DNA from: Oribacterium sp. C9
GTDB lineage: Bacteria; Bacillota; Clostridia; Lachnospirales; Lachnospiraceae
Direction: 5' to 3'
NCBI RefSeq assembly: GCF_002007235.1
Contig: NZ_MUHW01000022.1
Span: forward strand, 1 to 64,000
DNA length: 64,000 bases
The translations under genes and the position numbers were made by a program. How positions within the stretch are numbered: the first letter of the stretch is position 1; every line of letters begins with the position of its first letter. Under the pieces are notes generated by a model. The model had not been told where the DNA came from. It saw nothing but the letters and a program-made list of their open reading frames with translations, and searched no databases. Shown here piece by piece: positions 1 to 7,850 of the stretch.

Positions 1-159
1 AAATTCCCCCAAGTAGGTTTTATATTTCAGTGTCCTACTTGGGGGGAGCATATCATCATCTAGGCGACAGCCCCATGTTGTTAAACCTTCCACTTAAACG
101 GCAGGAACTCTCCGGTTGTTATAAGATTAAAAGCTGTAAAATGCAGCCGGAGGCTACAT
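1..159 (+). other. Structured sequence resembling an IS200/IS605 right end
   Basis: Two inverted repeats are visible. A perfect 12-bp stem pairs 6-17 (CCCCCAAGTAGG) with 34-45. A 9-bp stem with one G-U pair joins about 110-118 (CTCCGGTTG) and 143-151 (CAGCCGGAG); the wobble exists only if the RNA is made from the plus strand. From memory, tnpB-type insertion sequences of Firmicutes end in similar GAAxCCCC-hairpin-GGGGAG structures, which form the 3' part of the guide (omega) RNA. No transposase lies in the window; it would be to the left on the plus strand. The IS assignment is inference and may be wrong. Confidence 0.3.
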
Positions 160-459
160 CTATCCTTGCATCAGATTGTAAGGTCTAATATCAGAAATAT
201 CAACAATCTTACCTGATACCTTAAGCATATCCAAATCATACTGATTTTGAATGTTCAGCCAGAACTGCGGAGTTGTTCCAAAGTACATTGCAAATCTCAT
301 AGCAGTGTCGGCTGTAATTCCTCTCTTGCCACTTATGATATCACTGATTCTTGACTGAGGGATGTGTACCTCCTTGGCAAGTCTATATGCAGTTACTTTC
401 ATTGGTTCCAAGAACTCTTCTTGTAATACTTCTCCTGGTGATGTAGGTTCTAAATCCAT
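160..459 (-). CDS. higA: HigA-family antitoxin, XRE helix-turn-helix (orphan)
   Basis: This is a 100-residue DNA-binding antitoxin of the HigA addiction-module family. It opens with the family signature TSPGEVLQEEFLEPM, followed by a Cro/C1-type helix-turn-helix (AYRLAKEVHIPQSRISDIISG) and a conserved FGTTPQFWLNIQ segment. HigA normally neutralises the HigB mRNA interferase and represses its own operon. The start is placed at 459 because AAGGAGG (471-477) lies just upstream; a TTG three bases earlier is also possible. Its partner is missing: only the last 21 codons of a higB-like gene remain immediately upstream. Family assignment is firm; present function is unknown. Confidence 0.85.
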   Translation of the reverse strand: MDLEPTSPGEVLQEEFLEPMKVTAYRLAKEVHIPQSRISDIISGKRGITADTAMRFAMYFGTTPQFWLNIQNQYDLDMLKVSGKIVDISDIRPYNLMQG

Positions 460-475
460 CAAATAGGTCACCTCC

Positions 476-541
476 TTAGTGATAATCACCGATTTCTTCA
501 ATGATTACGTTTCCTTTATTCCAATAGAAACAGATTCTATA
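476..541 (-). pseudogene. higB: higB toxin remnant (C-terminal 21 codons)
   Basis: Directly upstream of higA, the minus strand reads YRICFYWNKGNV...EEIGDYH and then stops (TAA at 476-478). This matches the HigB/RelE-type C-terminus (YRICFxW...DYH) and sits where higB belongs in a higBA operon. An in-frame TAA (542-544) stands before the tyrosine codon, and I see no toxin sequence further upstream before the neighbouring terminator at 591-613. The rest of the gene is therefore absent. The stub also carries the higA ribosome-binding site, which may explain its retention. Confidence 0.65.
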
Positions 542-589
542 TTAGGTACATTCTTTCATCCATTTTGTCAATTACAATTATTACACCAA

Positions 590-614
590 AGAGCAGGTCC
601 CTAAGACCTGCTCC
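590..614 (-). terminator. Putative terminator after the carbohydrate-binding lipoprotein
   Basis: A perfect 9-bp stem (GAGCAGGTC 591-599, GACCTGCTC 605-613) with a five-base loop lies just past the stop of the gene ending at 621. The T tract on the minus strand is short (TTT), so termination may be moderate. Confidence 0.55.
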
Positions 615-620
615 ATTCGA

Positions 621-2306
621 TCATTTATTCTGTTGTTCCTGAGGAGCACCCTGTCCACTAGAGACTCCGGAGCGGCCCTGTCCGTTGGGTATTCCCTGAC
701 CATCACGGTCACCGGTGACTCCTTGTTCACCGGAACCGCCGAAACCACCGGGTCTTCCCTGTCCTTCACGACCGCCTGGACCGCCGGGACCACCCATACC
801 ACCGCCCATCATATCAGCGGAACGTTCTCCGGCAGTGCCGGTCAATCCTTCTATAGTAACAGTTGCTTCCTGATCACCGGTCTTCACCGTGTAGGTCTCT
901 CCAGCCTTAAGTTCCGGGCTTGAAAGCAGAAATACGGTGAATTCCTTCTGGGAGTCAGCATTGACATAGATGACCTTGCCTTCGCTGTCCGTAACCGTGA
1001 TCTCAGTACCTGCCGCCTGTCTTTCCGAATAGTAAACTATGATCTGAGCCTGTGTTGATTCCCCGCTGAAGCTCTGGAACATGCCGCTGGAGCCTGTCAG
1101 TGAGAAGCTTCCGCCTGTAATAGTGGCTGTGCCGTTGTAATCGAGAGAAGCATTGCCATCCATGGAAGGACCGTCAACGTAGATCTCGCCTCCGGTGATG
1201 ACCACATCGCCGTTTGAATCGATTCCGTCTCCTGCCGCAGTGATATAGACCGTACCGCCGTTAATGCTTATGGCCGCGCCTTCCGTCACATCGAACATGC
1301 CGCCTGAGGAGTCGGCGCCGCCGGCAGAATTTATGCCATCGTCGGAGGAAGAAACACTGATATTTCCGCCGTTTATCGTTACCTTCAGAGCCTCCAGTCC
1401 TTCATAGGATTCAACTATGTCCACATTTCCGCCATCAATCCTGACTTCATTTTCCGCGTGGATTCCATCGTCCTCAGCAGAGATCTGCAGTGTACCGTCG
1501 CTGATTATCACATCACCCTTGGAATGAAGCGCGTCCTCACCGGAAGTGATGCTGATGGTACCGGCCTGAATCTCCAGACTGTCCTTTCCGTTGATACCAT
1601 GCTCTGTGGCTGTGATATCGAGAGTCACCGCCTCCGACACCATGAGAAGATCCTTTCCATGAATACCGTCAGAATAGCCGCCCCTGACAGTGAGTGCACC
1701 TGTTCCGATGATATAGAGATCTGACTTGCTGTAGATCGCGGCATCCGGAATCTCCTCCGTGGAGGTGCTGCCGGATGCTGCCTCACGCTTGTCCTCCACC
1801 AGATTTTCAGTTCCTGCCTCAGGCTCCAGGAAGAAATTTCCGGAAGTCTTTACATAAATCGGAGCTGTTTCACTGTTGCTAATGCTAAAACCGTCAAGTA
1901 TCAGCTGAACATCATCCTTGTCTCCTGCCTCCACTAGGATCTGCCCCTCCGTAAGAGTTCCGCTCAGCCTGTAGGTTCCTGCCTTTGTTATGGTGATGGT
2001 GGTGCCGGAAACCTTCACACTGTCAGAGTTCTGACCGCTTACGTTGATATTTCCGTCATTCACTGTGATGGCTATCTCGCCGTTTGTCGACTTCGTTCCC
2101 GATGATGCCTTTGCTGCAGCTGTACTGTCAGACGATGATCCCTCATCTGAAGCTCCCGAAACATTGATACCACCCGTTTCCTGCTCCGATACTGTCCCGG
2201 AATTACTGCAGCCTGCCGCAAAAACAACTGTTCCCGCAACAGAAAGCGCCATCGCCATACCTTTAATACTTCTGATATATGCGTATTTAGAATTATTCTT
2301 TCTCAT
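621..2306 (-). CDS. Carbohydrate-binding domain lipoprotein (Cthe_2159-like, PF14262)
   Basis: A secreted lipoprotein of 561 residues. The signal peptide ends in a lipobox (VFAAGC), so it should be anchored on the outer face of the membrane. The body is a run of short beta-helix-like turns rich in G/D/N/S, such as DGIHGKD, DALHSKG, DDGIHAE and GDGIDSNG. This is typical of the Cthe_2159 family, whose founding member binds acidic polysaccharide. The last 60 residues are a low-complexity Gly/Gln tail. The start at 2306 is chosen over 2360 because GAGGG lies five bases upstream and the signal peptide then begins correctly. It follows DUF4956 and VTC genes, a trio that recurs in clostridia. The ligand is unknown. 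Confidence 0.8.
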   Translation of the reverse strand: MRKNNSKYAYIRSIKGMAMALSVAGTVVFAAGCSNSGTVSEQETGGINVSGASDEGSSSDSTAAAKASSGTKSTNGEIAITVNDGNINVSGQNSDSVKVSGTTITITKAGTYRLSGTLTEGQILVEAGDKDDVQLILDGFSISNSETAPIYVKTSGNFFLEPEAGTENLVEDKREAASGSTSTEEIPDAAIYSKSDLYIIGTGALTVRGGYSDGIHGKDLLMVSEAVTLDITATEHGINGKDSLEIQAGTISITSGEDALHSKGDVIISDGTLQISAEDDGIHAENEVRIDGGNVDIVESYEGLEALKVTINGGNISVSSSDDGINSAGGADSSGGMFDVTEGAAISINGGTVYITAAGDGIDSNGDVVITGGEIYVDGPSMDGNASLDYNGTATITGGSFSLTGSSGMFQSFSGESTQAQIIVYYSERQAAGTEITVTDSEGKVIYVNADSQKEFTVFLLSSPELKAGETYTVKTGDQEATVTIEGLTGTAGERSADMMGGGMGGPGGPGGREGQGRPGGFGGSGEQGVTGDRDGQGIPNGQGRSGVSSGQGAPQEQQNK

Positions 2307-2430
2307 TTTTCCCTCATTTCTGTATGCAAACTGTTTCGGATCCACGAACCGATTCAGCATGCTTTCTCTGCCAATTATCTTCCGATGGTAATATCTTAAC
2401 TGCAGACATCTCTATGACCGGCTCTTATGA

Positions 2431-3099
2431 TCAAAGTGATTCTACCTTCTCCGAAATTCTTCCGCAGCTTATCTCGAGATTACCGTTTCTGGTTCTTAGG
2501 TCATCTATCATCTGCTTTTCGTTTTTCCTGTCCTTCAGAGTAATGTGATAAACCAGCTCATAAAGTGAGCCCATATTCACAGTCTTCACTCTCACAAGCT
2601 GAGCACCGTTTGAGTATGAAGCAAAAACATCATCAAATATATCTGCGTAATCGAGATTCTCAGGGATCGTCACCTTAAGCTCTCTTTCAAGCTCTCTTGC
2701 CTGTCCTATAGGAGCTGCCACTATAGCGATGGAAACCGCACCAACTATAAATGTCATCACCGCTGCCATCATGAGATACCCCATACCTGTTGCAAGTCCC
2801 ACTGCCATGGCGAGGAAGATGGATGCGATCTCACGGCTGTTTCCCGGAAGCGATCTGAATCTCACAAGCGAAAAGGCTCCCATTACCGCAACTCCGGTTC
2901 CTACATTACCGTTTACCAGCATTATCACCGACTGCACTATAGCCGGAAGCAGTACCAGCGTCATGAGGAAATTCTTGCTGCTCCTGTTTCTGTAGCTGTG
3001 AAATGCCGCTATCACCGCGCCAAGCAACATGGAAACTCCGAGACATAAAACAAAAACTGCCGGTGTTGCTCCTGTATCGTAAATTATTGTATCTAACAT
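2431..3099 (-). CDS. DUF4956 membrane protein
   Basis: A membrane protein of about 222 residues. The N-terminal half holds several hydrophobic helices (FVLCLGVSMLLGAVIAAF, GYLMMAAVMTFIVGAVSIAI), and the C-terminal roughly 75 residues form a soluble domain ending in ISCGRISEKVESL. The family has no established biochemical activity. It is usually linked to a VTC polymerase-like gene, which lies directly upstream here. The start at 3099 is preferred because AGAAGGAG precedes it with normal spacing; the longer frame up to 3195 lacks such a site and would add a charged extension before the first membrane helix. Confidence 0.8.
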   Translation of the reverse strand: MLDTIIYDTGATPAVFVLCLGVSMLLGAVIAAFHSYRNRSSKNFLMTLVLLPAIVQSVIMLVNGNVGTGVAVMGAFSLVRFRSLPGNSREIASIFLAMAVGLATGMGYLMMAAVMTFIVGAVSIAIVAAPIGQARELERELKVTIPENLDYADIFDDVFASYSNGAQLVRVKTVNMGSLYELVYHITLKDRKNEKQMIDDLRTRNGNLEISCGRISEKVESL

Positions 3100-3237
3100 G
3101 ATTTTTCTCCTTCTATCTATGAAAAAATGTTGCGTTTTTCTCTCATAATTTATGGAAACGCTGCTAAAAATGTTTCCCGGTAGGATTTTCGCCACAAAGC
3201 AATAATTCTTTTGGGATAATCCGTGCCATCCGACCTC

Positions 3238-4053
3238 TCAGGCCATCGCTCTTCTCGGAAGCGCAAGCTCTCTCGATTCTTCCTCACTCTTTCTTCTGAG
3301 CTCCAGAGCATTCAGCTGTTTCATTGCTATGATCTTTGCTTCATATCCTGTCGCTTCCGCAAAGTGCTGCTTATAATATGTACCGTACTTTGAAAAAGAA
3401 ACCATATTTATATTTAATTCTGCAAATGCCTCCGCCATCCAGACAGGCATCGCTCCCGGGATCTTCACCTCCATGAGAACCTGCGAATCTGAGATCAGAT
3501 GCTCTCCCTGATCGCCGGATGTCAGTTCCAGATCCTTTTCTCTCGCTCTTATGGAATTGTCAAAAGTGACACGAAGCTCCGAATCCTCATTTCCATGTAA
3601 CGCTACTCTGTCATAGGCTATAAATGCCTTTGGCTTAAGTCCGTAAAAATTCTTTGCGTAATCTATCTCCCTGAAGATCTGCCTCGTGGCGAAATCATTC
3701 TTTATTTCAGGAGTCTTACCCTCATACAGGTACCTTCTCGCCTCAGACATCTTCATGGCGATTCGTCTTTTATAAACGATTCCCTTATACTTCTTCTTAA
3801 GCTCGAGAAAAACCTCCTGATCGTCAGTGGGAACCCCATAGGATCTTAGTCTTAACTTTTCTTTGTACTTTGGCTTCTCTATGGAATTTCGTATCAACTG
3901 AAAATTGTCTGTATCAAAATATATGTTGCAGATCGTATAATCTGTGAACTTGTCAGGTGACATATGATCATCGAGTATCGGCTTAAGTCTTTCAAACTGT
4001 TCTCTCGTCAGCATGAATTTCTTTTCAATTCTTTCAAAAATCTGTAATGCCAT
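3238..4053 (-). CDS. VTC-domain polyphosphate polymerase-like protein
   Basis: This 271-residue soluble protein matches the VTC fold (PF09359). It shows an ERIEKKFML start, a YFDT motif, a basic KEKLRLRSYG strand, an ELKKKYKGIVYKRR strand and a late VLMEVKIPG strand, i.e. the alternating K/R/E tunnel residues of triphosphate-tunnel enzymes. Eukaryotic VTC4 makes polyphosphate from ATP at a membrane; bacterial stand-alone copies beside DUF4956 are assumed to do something similar, but this is not proven. GAGGAG sits seven bases upstream of the ATG. It is the first gene of the trio and follows an unusual structured leader. Confidence 0.8.
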   Translation of the reverse strand: MALQIFERIEKKFMLTREQFERLKPILDDHMSPDKFTDYTICNIYFDTDNFQLIRNSIEKPKYKEKLRLRSYGVPTDDQEVFLELKKKYKGIVYKRRIAMKMSEARRYLYEGKTPEIKNDFATRQIFREIDYAKNFYGLKPKAFIAYDRVALHGNEDSELRVTFDNSIRAREKDLELTSGDQGEHLISDSQVLMEVKIPGAMPVWMAEAFAELNINMVSFSKYGTYYKQHFAEATGYEAKIIAMKQLNALELRRKSEEESRELALPRRAMA

Positions 4054-4074
4054 TTCTTATTCTCCTCTCATATA

Positions 4075-4134
4075 CCTAAGCCGGGATATCGTTTTTGCCC
4101 GATATCCCTTCGACTTAGTGCTTCCGGTCAAGTC
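4075..4134 (-). promoter_or_regulatory. Structured 5' leader of the VTC operon, possible RNA switch
   Basis: Upstream of the VTC start the minus-strand RNA can form a perfect 9-bp hairpin (4083-4091 with 4100-4108, GGGATATCG/CGATATCCC). An outer stem encloses it (4076-4080 with 4114-4118). A competing stem pairs 4112-4116 with 4130-4134 and shares bases with the outer stem, so the two are mutually exclusive. The arrangement ends about 20 bases before the ribosome-binding site. I do not recognise it as a known riboswitch class. Confidence 0.4.
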
Positions 4135-4234
4135 TTTGGAAAAACTCAACTTTCTTAGGATGGATGTAGCATACAGTCTCAAACTGAAAAAAAACTGAAA
4201 AATCCTGTGGAAAATGTGTCCTTTATGTGAAAAG

Positions 4235-4272
4235 AAAGCCGGTTCGAAACTCAATCTGTCCGAACCGGCTTT
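4235..4272 (-). terminator. Rho-independent terminator of the FMN-binding gene
   Basis: A perfect 12-bp stem (AAAGCCGGTTCG 4235-4246, CGAACCGGCTTT 4261-4272) is followed on the minus strand by CTTTTC. It lies 30 bases after the stop at 4302 and separates that gene from the VTC operon. Confidence 0.8.
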
Positions 4273-4301
4273 CGTATGATGTCTCTCTATATAAAATGTA
4301 A

Positions 4302-4694
4302 TCAGAATTCTACTGTTTCAGGCGCACTGGTAAATGAACTGAAGGTCGCCTTTGCGTTCTTGAAATAAAAAACCTCTGTGTTTGGATCTTCAGCCGAGTA
4401 CATCTTCTGAAGAGACGGATATGCATCCAGCATTGACTTCTTCGCCTCGATCCTTTCATCCTCTACGAGTTCTCCTGCAACACGAAGCCATGTACCATCC
4501 TTAAATGCACACAGCTCCACCTTTGGATTCTTGTGGATCTGTCTGGAAACATCCTTCACCTTACCGGTCTGTATATAAAGCTTCCCTTCGAAGATATGTA
4601 CTGTTCCGAAGGGTCTGACCCTTGGCTGGTCTCCATCCACTGTAGCAAGATAATATGTCTCTGCCTGCTTTAAAAACTGTTCTACTTTCTGCAT
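4302..4694 (-). CDS. Pyridoxamine 5'-phosphate oxidase family (FMN split-barrel) protein
   Basis: A 130-residue single-domain protein of the FMN-binding split-barrel class. Visible features are YYLATVDGDQPRVRPFG near residues 14-30, the ELCAFKDGTWLRVAGE strand, and the ending FYFKNAKATFSSF. Small members of this group bind FMN or F420 and reduce assorted substrates; the substrate cannot be predicted. TAAGGAGGTAATC precedes the ATG. It appears monocistronic, with its own terminator downstream. Confidence 0.8.
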   Translation of the reverse strand: MQKVEQFLKQAETYYLATVDGDQPRVRPFGTVHIFEGKLYIQTGKVKDVSRQIHKNPKVELCAFKDGTWLRVAGELVEDERIEAKKSMLDAYPSLQKMYSAEDPNTEVFYFKNAKATFSSFTSAPETVEF

Positions 4695-4759
4695 GATTAC
4701 CTCCTTATACTTTTATTTTACTTATATTCCCGAGCCTGTCCCGGGATGCCATACATTAA

Positions 4760-6481
4760 TCAAGAAAGTGTCAATGCTTCTTTCCGGGGGATCTCATATG
4801 AAGGAAGATATGCTCCGCTTCCGTTCATCTTATAGTAGCCTCTGAAGATCTTATCTATGACCACCTTAGTTCCATCTGTATTGGCACCGATAATTATAAC
4901 AAGAAAATGACTGTTTCCATACCTTGTTGTGATGTCAACATCTCTGATGTTCTGCCTTATGGACTGTTCCATATAGTACATCGATTTTTCCAGCTCTTCC
5001 TTATGATCCTTTTCGATACCTGCAGCATCAAGATTTATGGTTACAGCATCAAAGGGGTAAGCAAAGCTTTGCTCCTGCTCCGATAAAAAGTCAAAGAGCT
5101 TTGTGAAATTCCCGGATCCCCTCTCAGCATCACCGGAATCGACATCCTCTTTATCTGAACTGTAGCTGTTATTTTTACTCAGAAAGCTCTCCAATTCGCT
5201 TCTCATGATAGCCGATGAAATTCTGGCATTTTCTTCATCTGCGGCGGTATCGTCCTTCATGATCGAAGCCAGCTCTCCCTTGTCCCAGAGTTCTATGAAA
5301 ACATCTACGAAATGCGGATCAAACTGATGTCCTTTTCCGGCAAGCAGCTCTTTTCTTATATGCTGTTCATCGCAGGCTTTTCTGTAAACTCTGTTGGAAC
5401 TCATGGCATCAAAGGAATCCGCCACAGCAACTATCCTTGCCTCCTCGGATATCTGTATCCCCTTAAGTCCCCGTGGGTAGCCGCACCCGTCATATCTCTC
5501 ATGATGACTTCGCGCCACATCCTCAGCTATAGCTATAGTCACCTTACCCTTCAGGATATCACCGCCCATGGTGGTGTGAGACTTAATGATATCGTACTCT
5601 ACATCTGTAAGCCTCCTGGGATTATTTAAAATCGAATCCGGTACGCCTATTTTTCCGATATCATGCAATAAAGCCGAAAGCTTCAGTTCATTTATACGCT
5701 CCTTATCCCATTGAAGAGCCTCCGCTATCTTCACGGAATAATCACTAACTCTCGTGGAATGACCTCTGGTATAGGGATCCTTTGCATCTATAGCCTGAGC
5801 AAGAGCCTGAATGGTCTCGATGGATATCTGCTCTATCTTCCTGCTTCTTTCCTCTGCCACAGCGGTCTGCTTGGCAACCTCTTCAGACAGTTTGTTGGCA
5901 TAATCGATCTCAAAAAGCGCCTTCCTGTGATACTGTATCATAGCCATGCCTGTGAAAAGAGAAAGGCAAATGTAAAGAAGAGGAAAACGTTCCATAAATC
6001 CATTTGTGTAATATGCCTTCACATGCTCTCTCAAAGGCGTATAAAAAACGATCACAAATACAAGTGAATAGTATGCAGAAAGAATTATACCGTTTTTTAC
6101 ACTTACGAAATAGCACATACCTATAGGTATCATGATGGCCCACAGCATGGCTGATCCATCTGCGGCACCGGTAATGATATACACTGTGATGACCACCATA
6201 CAGAATATCGTCGGGATCTGTATGGCGAGCTCTCTGTCATAAAGCACCTTTGTGCAGAAAACGCAGCCTACCCCGGCTATCACAGTGACCATCGACGCTA
6301 TAAACATAGCCGTGTCGCCAGTGAAATAATTTACCACTGCCAGGATCAATCCCAAAGCTGTAGAAACCGAACCTGCAAATGTAAGCGCCGTCAGATTTGA
6401 TTTTAGACGGTCACCGACATAGATAGTCCTGTCCAGACTCTCCAAAACAGCTTTGACTTTACTTTTGAAATCGCCCCCCAT
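4760..6481 (-). CDS. Membrane HD-GYP protein with degenerate GGDEF-like C-terminus
   Basis: A 573-residue protein with about six membrane helices (roughly residues 32-185), a short coiled linker, then an HD-GYP domain (about 220-410). The HD motif is HDIGKIG (residues 273-279), SHTTMGG follows, and the GYP motif is HHERYDGCGYP (326-336). Metal ligands look intact, so cyclic-di-GMP hydrolysis is plausible. Residues 460-560 resemble a GGDEF fold (FDAVTINLDAAG..., ITTRYGNSHFLVII), but the GGDEF position reads YGNSHF, so it should not synthesise c-di-GMP. It is the first of three HD-GYP genes here. The ribosome-binding site is weak. Confidence 0.85.
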   Translation of the reverse strand: MGGDFKSKVKAVLESLDRTIYVGDRLKSNLTALTFAGSVSTALGLILAVVNYFTGDTAMFIASMVTVIAGVGCVFCTKVLYDRELAIQIPTIFCMVVITVYIITGAADGSAMLWAIMIPIGMCYFVSVKNGIILSAYYSLVFVIVFYTPLREHVKAYYTNGFMERFPLLYICLSLFTGMAMIQYHRKALFEIDYANKLSEEVAKQTAVAEERSRKIEQISIETIQALAQAIDAKDPYTRGHSTRVSDYSVKIAEALQWDKERINELKLSALLHDIGKIGVPDSILNNPRRLTDVEYDIIKSHTTMGGDILKGKVTIAIAEDVARSHHERYDGCGYPRGLKGIQISEEARIVAVADSFDAMSSNRVYRKACDEQHIRKELLAGKGHQFDPHFVDVFIELWDKGELASIMKDDTAADEENARISSAIMRSELESFLSKNNSYSSDKEDVDSGDAERGSGNFTKLFDFLSEQEQSFAYPFDAVTINLDAAGIEKDHKEELEKSMYYMEQSIRQNIRDVDITTRYGNSHFLVIIIGANTDGTKVVIDKIFRGYYKMNGSGAYLPSYEIPRKEALTLS

Positions 6482-6544
6482 ATAACACCTGTATCCTTCC
6501 GAAATACCACATCCTTATTGAATAATTATACTAATTTCATAGGC

Positions 6545-6585
6545 AAAAAAATACCGGTTCATGAGCATTTTGTCATAAACCGGTA
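6545..6585 (-). terminator. Rho-independent terminator of the esterase-like gene
   Basis: The stem TACCGGTT/AACCGGTA (6552-6559 with 6578-6585) extends inward through an ATGA/TCAT pair and is followed on the minus strand by seven T residues (6545-6551). It closes the transcription unit of the gene ending at 6620. Confidence 0.88.
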
Positions 6586-6619
6586 CATTATAATCAGTTA
6601 AAAAGAGTATATAGCCGAA

Positions 6620-7594
6620 TTACAGTCGGATCTTTGAATCCTTTGGAGCCGCTTCCTGCTTCTTCGCTTTAGCATCCTTTACGATCGCCTTTACATCTTT
6701 TGATTCTTTTGATTCTTTTACTTCTTTTGATTCCTTTATTTCCTTTGACGCTCTGGTCACAGTGGTTTCCTTTACTTCCTTTTGAGCCTTCTTCTCATCC
6801 TTTTTTTCGGTTTTCTCCTCTGCTATTTCAGCACTTACTGTAACTGTCTTTTCAGGCTCCAGCACCTTCGGAAGGAAATAGCTGATCTGCTTCATCCACC
6901 AGTCCCAGCTGTGTGAAACATCATAGCCCCAATAGTCGCACCATGCATTGATGCTCTTTGTTATGAAGATCCTTTCCAGATTCTTGAGGGCACGTACACC
7001 ATCAAACTCCTGAGATCCCTGTCCGACGCAGAAGATCATCTTTCTCTGATTATAGAGCTTTATGTACTCATGATCCGGTGCCATATTTTCGAGAAAACGC
7101 TCCGGAGCATTCTCATAAAGATCATGATCTATATAGTTTCCGAAGAAATATCTCGCATCATAGATTCCCGACATGGCTATAAGTGCCTGGAATATATCAG
7201 GTCTTCTCAAAAAGACAACTGCCGCCTGATTGGCACCCATCTCTACTCCCGTGGCAATAGGCAGCTTTTTAGACTTGTTTATCTTTCTGATAAACGGAAT
7301 AACATCCTCAACTATGTATCTGTAATAACTCTCCTGCCTTGCAGTTCTCCAGACATCTATTCCGTTCTCGCAGAGCCAGCTCTCATCATCAACTGAGCCT
7401 ACGGTGAATAGCTGGATCTTTCCGGCCTCAAGCAGACTCTCGATACTGTCTACCATCCCGTTCTTTTCCCAATCATCAAATCTGGTACTCTTACTCGGAA
7501 ACGCCAGAACCGGAACCCCCTTTGTTCCGTAAACAAGGACTGACATGTCTCTATCCAAATGCACACTGTGCCAAGTATACTTATCTCGATTCAC
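6620..7594 (-). CDS. Esterase-fold protein lacking the catalytic serine (pseudo-esterase)
   Basis: A 324-residue protein. The first 245 residues match the putative-esterase alpha/beta-hydrolase family (PF00756, esterase D-like): VLVYGTKGVPVLAFPS, AMSGIYDARYFFGNY and a late SHSWDWW with the candidate histidine. The nucleophile elbow, normally GxSxG (often GCSMGA), reads GVEMGA here, with glutamate (GAG) in place of serine. Residues 250-324 are a Lys/Glu-rich repeat tail (KESKEVKESKESKDVK). The start is GTG, with AGGAGG eight bases upstream. The next gene, divergent at 7851, has also lost its catalytic centre. A non-hydrolytic role such as binding or regulation is likely. Confidence 0.75.
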   Translation of the reverse strand: MNRDKYTWHSVHLDRDMSVLVYGTKGVPVLAFPSKSTRFDDWEKNGMVDSIESLLEAGKIQLFTVGSVDDESWLCENGIDVWRTARQESYYRYIVEDVIPFIRKINKSKKLPIATGVEMGANQAAVVFLRRPDIFQALIAMSGIYDARYFFGNYIDHDLYENAPERFLENMAPDHEYIKLYNQRKMIFCVGQGSQEFDGVRALKNLERIFITKSINAWCDYWGYDVSHSWDWWMKQISYFLPKVLEPEKTVTVSAEIAEEKTEKKDEKKAQKEVKETTVTRASKEIKESKEVKESKESKDVKAIVKDAKAKKQEAAPKDSKIRL

Positions 7595-7658
7595 TGATTG
7601 TACCTCCTGTCCCTCTATATTTTCACGATCGTTATTTCTATGTCAAAGTATTACAAAA

Positions 7659-7664
7659 ATTATA
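7659..7664 (-). promoter_or_regulatory. Putative extended -10 box for the esterase-like gene
   Basis: The minus strand reads TGGTATAAT, an extended -10 element, 65 bases upstream of the GTG start. No good -35 hexamer is visible, which fits an extended -10 promoter. Confidence 0.45.
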
Positions 7665-7793
7665 CCATGAATTACAGATTTCGTGCACTATATTTACTTC
7701 TGAAAAATATGTATAATGTTACTTGAGTGTCACAATTCCAGCATTCGTATGTGTTTCCATGCATGATCCCGGTATCGTGACCAAATCAATATT

Positions 7794-7830
7794 CGTCAGC
7801 TTTCGCAGTGCGAAATTTCATGGGCTGACG
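7794..7830 (+). promoter_or_regulatory. Nested hairpin in the 5' leader of the ATP-grasp-like gene
   Basis: A perfect 7-bp outer stem (CGTCAGC 7794-7800, GCTGACG 7824-7830) encloses a perfect hairpin (TTTCGC.../...GCGAAA, 7801-7815). It ends eight bases before the CAGGAGG ribosome-binding site of the gene at 7851. A TATAAT at 7712-7717 could start this transcript, giving a leader of about 130 nt. No U tract follows, so this is not a terminator; it may control translation. Confidence 0.4.
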
Positions 7831-7850
7831 TCCCATCAGGAGGCTCTGAT

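Noticed and set aside
581-802. 73-codon frame overlapping the Gly-rich tail of the lipoprotein
   Set aside because: It is a shadow frame of the low-complexity C-terminus and runs into the terminator.
4057-4254. 65-codon open frame on the minus strand upstream of the VTC gene
   Set aside because: It overlaps the structured leader and the terminator of the previous gene, has no ribosome-binding site and no recognisable motif.
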